Positions 60,535 through 64,000 of a stretch of 64,000 nt of DNA are shown piece after piece. The first letter of the stretch is position 1. Each line of letters starts with the position of its first letter. Below the pieces are notes generated by a model. It was given only the letters and a program-made list of their open reading frames with translations. It made no database searches and was not told where the DNA came from. Made by a program: the position numbers and the translations under genes. The stretch is from Apostichopus japonicus (taxonomy: Eukaryota; Echinodermata; Holothuroidea; Aspidochirotida; Stichopodidae). The stretch is taken from assembly GCF_037975245.1 (NCBI RefSeq), contig NC_092577.1, positions 36,264,898 to 36,328,897 of the forward strand, given 5' to 3'.

Positions 60535-60803
60535 TTAGGAATCTTGAACTCTTCTAAAGATTTCCATAAAGTATTCCTTGGAAATGGTGCTTTGTTCACC
60601 AATGCCAATTTCTATCATTTCCTTCTTCATGCGTGCATGGAGAGAAGTCTTTGTGTATGACACTGGAAGGTACACTTCTGTTTTGTGGGGCATGTAATCT
60701 CCAATATGTTCAAATAAACACCTCATCCAAGCTAGTGCAAATGGAGTTTTTGTTCTCATCCTTTTCTTGCCTTTATTGCCATGAATTGCATTTTTCTTGC
60801 CAA
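60535..60803 (-). CDS. Exon of an unknown, DUF7869-like family
   Basis: From an aatttcaag acceptor, the minus-strand frame reads VGKKNAIHGNKGKKR, then TPFALAWMRCLFEHIGDYMP, EVYLPVSYTKTSLHARM, and IGEQSTISKEYFMEIFRR, ending in a stop or an unmarked donor. The W-x-x-x-x-F-x-x-x-GD-x-MP-x-x-x-E-x-x-LP segment is a signature I know from a large repetitive protein family of cnidarians and echinoderms, later parts of which look like an RNase H-type core. Its function is not established. The final MP...LP block is well preserved here. Confidence 0.6.
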
Positions 60804-61002
60804 CTTGAAATTATTTCAGACAATCTTTGAATAACTTGCTACTAATACCAAAGAACATACAAAATGCTTTCTCACATACAATCTTCCCACAAATTACATA
60901 AATAGAACAAGATTTGTCTCAGGTGTGACATGATCTTTCCTGATGAATCCAAATCTTGTCCAGAGTGAATTGCTTTAGCTAAGTTTCCCTCACTTCACTA
61001 AC

Positions 61003-61129
61003 CTCTAGAAAAGACTGTTCTAGGTCACCGTAAGAAAGCGATTTGATACAGCTACCATCACAGCAATCAGATTGGAACATAGGCAGTGGATCAAATGCTT
61101 GATTGCGTCTCCTTCGTTTTTTCTCACTC
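61003..61129 (-). CDS. Upstream exon of the DUF7869-like gene
   Basis: Between a ttattcaccag acceptor and a CTAGAG|GTTAGT donor. Encodes SEKKRRRRNQAFDPLPM, then CCDGSCIKSLSYGDLEQSF. The CC-x-G-x-C segment is the N-terminal Cys cluster found before the GD-x-MP block in this family. An Arg/Lys-rich stretch precedes it. Confidence 0.5.
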
Positions 61130-61290
61130 CTGGTGAATAAAAAGGTTTTGATCACATGAAGAAATTGATGCAGAAATTCTCTGGCAATACCAAAGCTACT
61201 GCTACTACTTCCATTTGAACTTATGTTAAGGTACAACCGCAGCGAATCATTTGTTGTATCTGGAGAAATAGTACTGATGTTGTGACTCAC

Positions 61291-61497
61291 AGTGACTGCC
61301 CCATTCAAACGACAGTGAAAGTTTTGTTTTAGTATGATTATTTAAAGTTGGTTCCTTTTCCAAATTTTCCATTTCATTATCCATGCTCACGTTCCTTTTA
61401 AGTGTATTAGGTAGGGATGTATTTCCCTTGCTTTTGTGTGGAGATGAGAAAAGAGTTGGCTCAATGTCCAATTTGTCAGGATCATCCTCTTTACATT
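61291..61497 (-). CDS. 5' coding exon of the DUF7869-like gene
   Basis: A strong acceptor (gttttctgtcag) opens a frame CKEDDPDKLDIEPTLFSS through HTKTKLSLSFEWGSH, ending at a CACT|GTGAGT donor. Charged, low in structure, and no domain recognised. Its donor phase (1) and the preferred frame of the exon at 61,129 (needs phase 2) disagree, so the join between these two is unsettled. Confidence 0.4.
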
Positions 61498-61499
61498 CT

Positions 61500-63066
61500 G
61501 ACAGAAAACTGGTAATTTGTTAAAATTTGTTAGGTTTCCTTCACACATTTTGTTTCCCATTTAAGTGAAGCACAATGACAAATGTGCACAACTAAATCTT
61601 CATTTACTCAGCTGCACACCACAATAATATGAGCCATGAATGTGAAACAGTATCCAAAGGCATGCATTGAAAGAGTAAGTCCTCAGAGCATGACCACTGC
61701 TCAACAGTTTTACTCCCTTTCTGTGGTTAACCCTGCTTTTGAAGACTGTATATATTCACTGTTGGTTGCTGCAGTATATACTGCCTTACACTGTGATATG
61801 AACTGGCTAGGTGTCATATGATCCTTTATTGACACACTGTTTGACCACAACCAAAGGGACAAAGTTTTCAGGTTTTATTTCCACAATGGAGTTGCAATAA
61901 GGCAAGACAATATTGTTGTGATTGATTGCTTCTGAGGTTAGTACTTAATGCAGACTGTGTAGCCCTTTTATGAAATCTTGCACTCTGTGAGGTACTGTAT
62001 GTGGATGTATGGAGGGAGAGGACTTCTCCAATGTCAGTATCAATGCTGCAATGTTGAAAAGTGAATTTTTAGTTGACAATATTTTGTCGAAATGGTACTG
62101 TTCTACCAAACTTCAGTACAACTTGTAAAAAAAAAGGACAAAACTCATTAACTTCAATAAAATAGCCTGACCTTCAATAATTTTCCTAGCCATTGGGACA
62201 CAGTCCCTAGTTCCCACAATCACACATAGTGAGAGCAACAAATATATATATGCCAAAACTGTTATTTATGTTTTGTTATTTTGTCTTGGGGGGGGGGAGG
62301 GGGATGTTTGTAACTGGAAAAGCCTGAAATAAATTATAGCAATATGCACCATGTACAGTATTGCAATAATGAAGTATATAAGCATATTTGCTGCTATAAA
62401 GATTAAATTTGAAAATTAGCACTTACCTAAGTTCTTAAATCTGTTCTTGGACTTGTGCTTTTATACAAGATCCAGATCAGGTCCTCTGATTTTATCAGAC
62501 GATCATCTCTCCACGGGGTAAACTGATGCATTGATCCAGTCGCATTTGCACTCGAGCCGTACCATGGATCTGATCCTTGCCCGGGCCGGTAAAAAATTCG
62601 GATTGGAAATGTGTCATTCGCAGCCGGAAATCGCGTACTAGTAGTACATTTGGTCCAAAACTTTCGTTTTCAAGGTTCATAGCCTAGAGTGACAATGCTA
62701 CGTTAGATTCATAGGTCAGTTATGATTATTATATAGTATTGTATCGACGATGGTCAGGAAATCATGATGCATGCTTTTTACGAAAAACACCCGATTTCGA
62801 AGAAGAGTTGACGATAAAAATTGTGTCAGTATGGACGCTAGCAACAAGTGTAGAATTTAAAACGATAGGCTCAATATGCGGAGTTGCCCTGGGACAGGGA
62901 GTACAACGTATGTGTCATAACACACGATGTTTTTGTGCGATTACACTTACAGTATCTACTGTACTACCAGGGAGTTGTAATGGGTTGCGGCACAGCTGAT
63001 CTGTCAATCACTTAAAACTAGTACGGGGTGGCCAAAGGTCATTTACGGTTAGCATAATAATAATCA
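61500..63066. other. Presumed 5' region of the minus-strand gene
   Basis: AT-rich, with a run of 9 G at about 62,288. A strong minus-strand donor AACTTAG|GTAAGT lies at 62,426/62,427, and 62,490-62,660 is locally GC-richer. This would suit a non-coding first exon or promoter, but nothing proves it. Confidence 0.3.
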
Positions 63067-63573
63067 GGGTTACCAGCGACAAGTACCAAAAAAACGTTAG
63101 ATTTGCCAAAATAAAACCCCAGAAAACGCTAGATAATCAGTTTCACTCACTTGTTATGTGTTGTTTTCAATAATTCGTTGACTGCTCGTTGCACTGATTC
63201 ATATCATAGGCAGTCTAGTGATTATTTTAACAAGTTAAAACGGTTAATAACAATCAGGAAATAATACAAGAAAATTAACTGTGGATTTTACAAAAATGCT
63301 GATTCAGTCCTAATGAAAAACCCAAGTATGAAAAACCCATTAATATTAAAACAGTTCACGCGGTATTATAGTGTAAAAGCCACGGAAGCCTATAAATATA
63401 TTTTATTGGGTTGCCAAGTGGTAATTTGGTCTCAAAGTTTCAGAAAACAAAGTAATTATTTTGTGAATTACCGATTTGGTGCGATTTTTGATAAAACGTA
63501 TGCTGGAATCCTAGAAAGGTGAAAAAATACGCTAGATCTATTGTGTGAAAAGGCTAACGCTGGTAACCTTTAT
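63067..63573. mobile_element. Possible MITE with GGGTTACCAGCG ends
   Basis: Left GGGTTACCAGCG and right CGCTGGTAACC are inverted over 11 bases, and internal phrases (aacgttagatttgcc / atacgctagatctattg) are loosely mirrored. No clean target duplication was found. Confidence 0.45.
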
Positions 63574-64000
63574 AATAGTACTGTAGTAGACTTGTTTAGT
63601 TGTACTGTGTAAAAATATGCACTATGCGGAGTTCTCATCAGTATTACTTGTCAAACACACATGCATGCCTATAGTCTTATTTGTGTTAGGTTAGCCTTTC
63701 TGTAGAAGTATTCATTTGTGGTTTACATGGATACATTTTGAAAATGTCGCTTTCACTTGTTTGTAAACAGTAGCACGGTGGGGTATGGGGGCAGGGGCAT
63801 GGAGATCTGCCCCACATCGATGCTAACCCCAGCTCCCAACGACTTTGCTGATCCTATATAAATAACGGTCGACCTGACCACCCCCCCCCCCACCCAAAAA
63901 AATAGCTGCATGCTTGTAAGATAAATTATGGTATATTTTTTCAGCCAGCTTGTGATCATAACATTAAAATCACTTGCTATAAAGAATATCAATATATCCC
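63574..64000. other. No recognisable gene
   Basis: Holds a C10 tract and an A-rich run near 63,880-63,902. Nothing else supported. Confidence 0.5.

Overview
The window looks like nuclear DNA from an AT-rich invertebrate animal, probably marine. The evidence is split genes with GT-AG signals, a very large inducible GTPase (VLIG/GVIN) gene, several non-LTR and Penelope-like retrotransposon remnants, tRNA-derived SINEs, hAT-type and TTAA-flanked DNA transposons, and many microsatellites. An echinoderm such as a sea cucumber would fit, but nothing here fixes the species.

The backbone is a large same-strand segmental duplication. Copy A covers 1-15,258 and is cut by the left edge of the window. 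Copy B covers 30,880-48,832. The offset is 30,879 bases. Between them lies an intact-looking VLIG gene on the minus strand: one giant exon at 23,984-28,832, preceded by a 52-base coding exon at 30,853-30,904. The first 25 bases of the window are the matching 52-base exon of a paralogue that must lie to the left, so the window samples a tandem array of VLIG genes.

The most interesting structure lies directly upstream of the VLIG gene on the minus strand. An array of ~555-base repeats there each carries what looks like a 120-base, phase 0-0 exon encoding a 40-residue acidic/basic segment. Eight uninterrupted copies are in copy B (32,858-36,859) and two in copy A (1,975-2,641). All ten have AG and GT flanks and open frames. 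Their phase would let any number join in frame to the 52-base exon and then to the GTPase exon. This is a candidate variable-length N-terminal exon array for an immune-type GTPase. I infer it from sequence alone.

The two copies differ by mobile-element and repeat events that act as natural before/after pairs. Copy A has a 313-base hAT-type MITE, three instead of one unit of a 173-base repeat, and an extra 5.2-kb segment holding a two-exon OB-fold-like gene fragment with a SINE in its intron. Copy B has a 3.5-kb CAGGGGCGG-ended element carrying a broken Penelope-like element, itself invaded by a SINE and an 896-base hAT-type element. Copy B also has a 1.6-kb TTAA-flanked element with a THAP zinc finger.

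Elsewhere there are two broken LINE copies of one family (16,100-17,850 minus; 49,880-53,235 plus, the second split by an L1/Tx1-type LINE fragment), a solo LTR with a clean 5-base target duplication (20,894-21,547), an orphan 52-base exon resembling the VLIG exon but on the plus strand (20,477-20,528), a 70-base x 12 minisatellite whose every unit holds a near-perfect palindrome (54,446-55,254), a long foldback element flanked by TTAA (57,000-58,251), and pieces of a minus-strand multi-exon gene of an unknown, DUF7869-like family (55,367-61,497).
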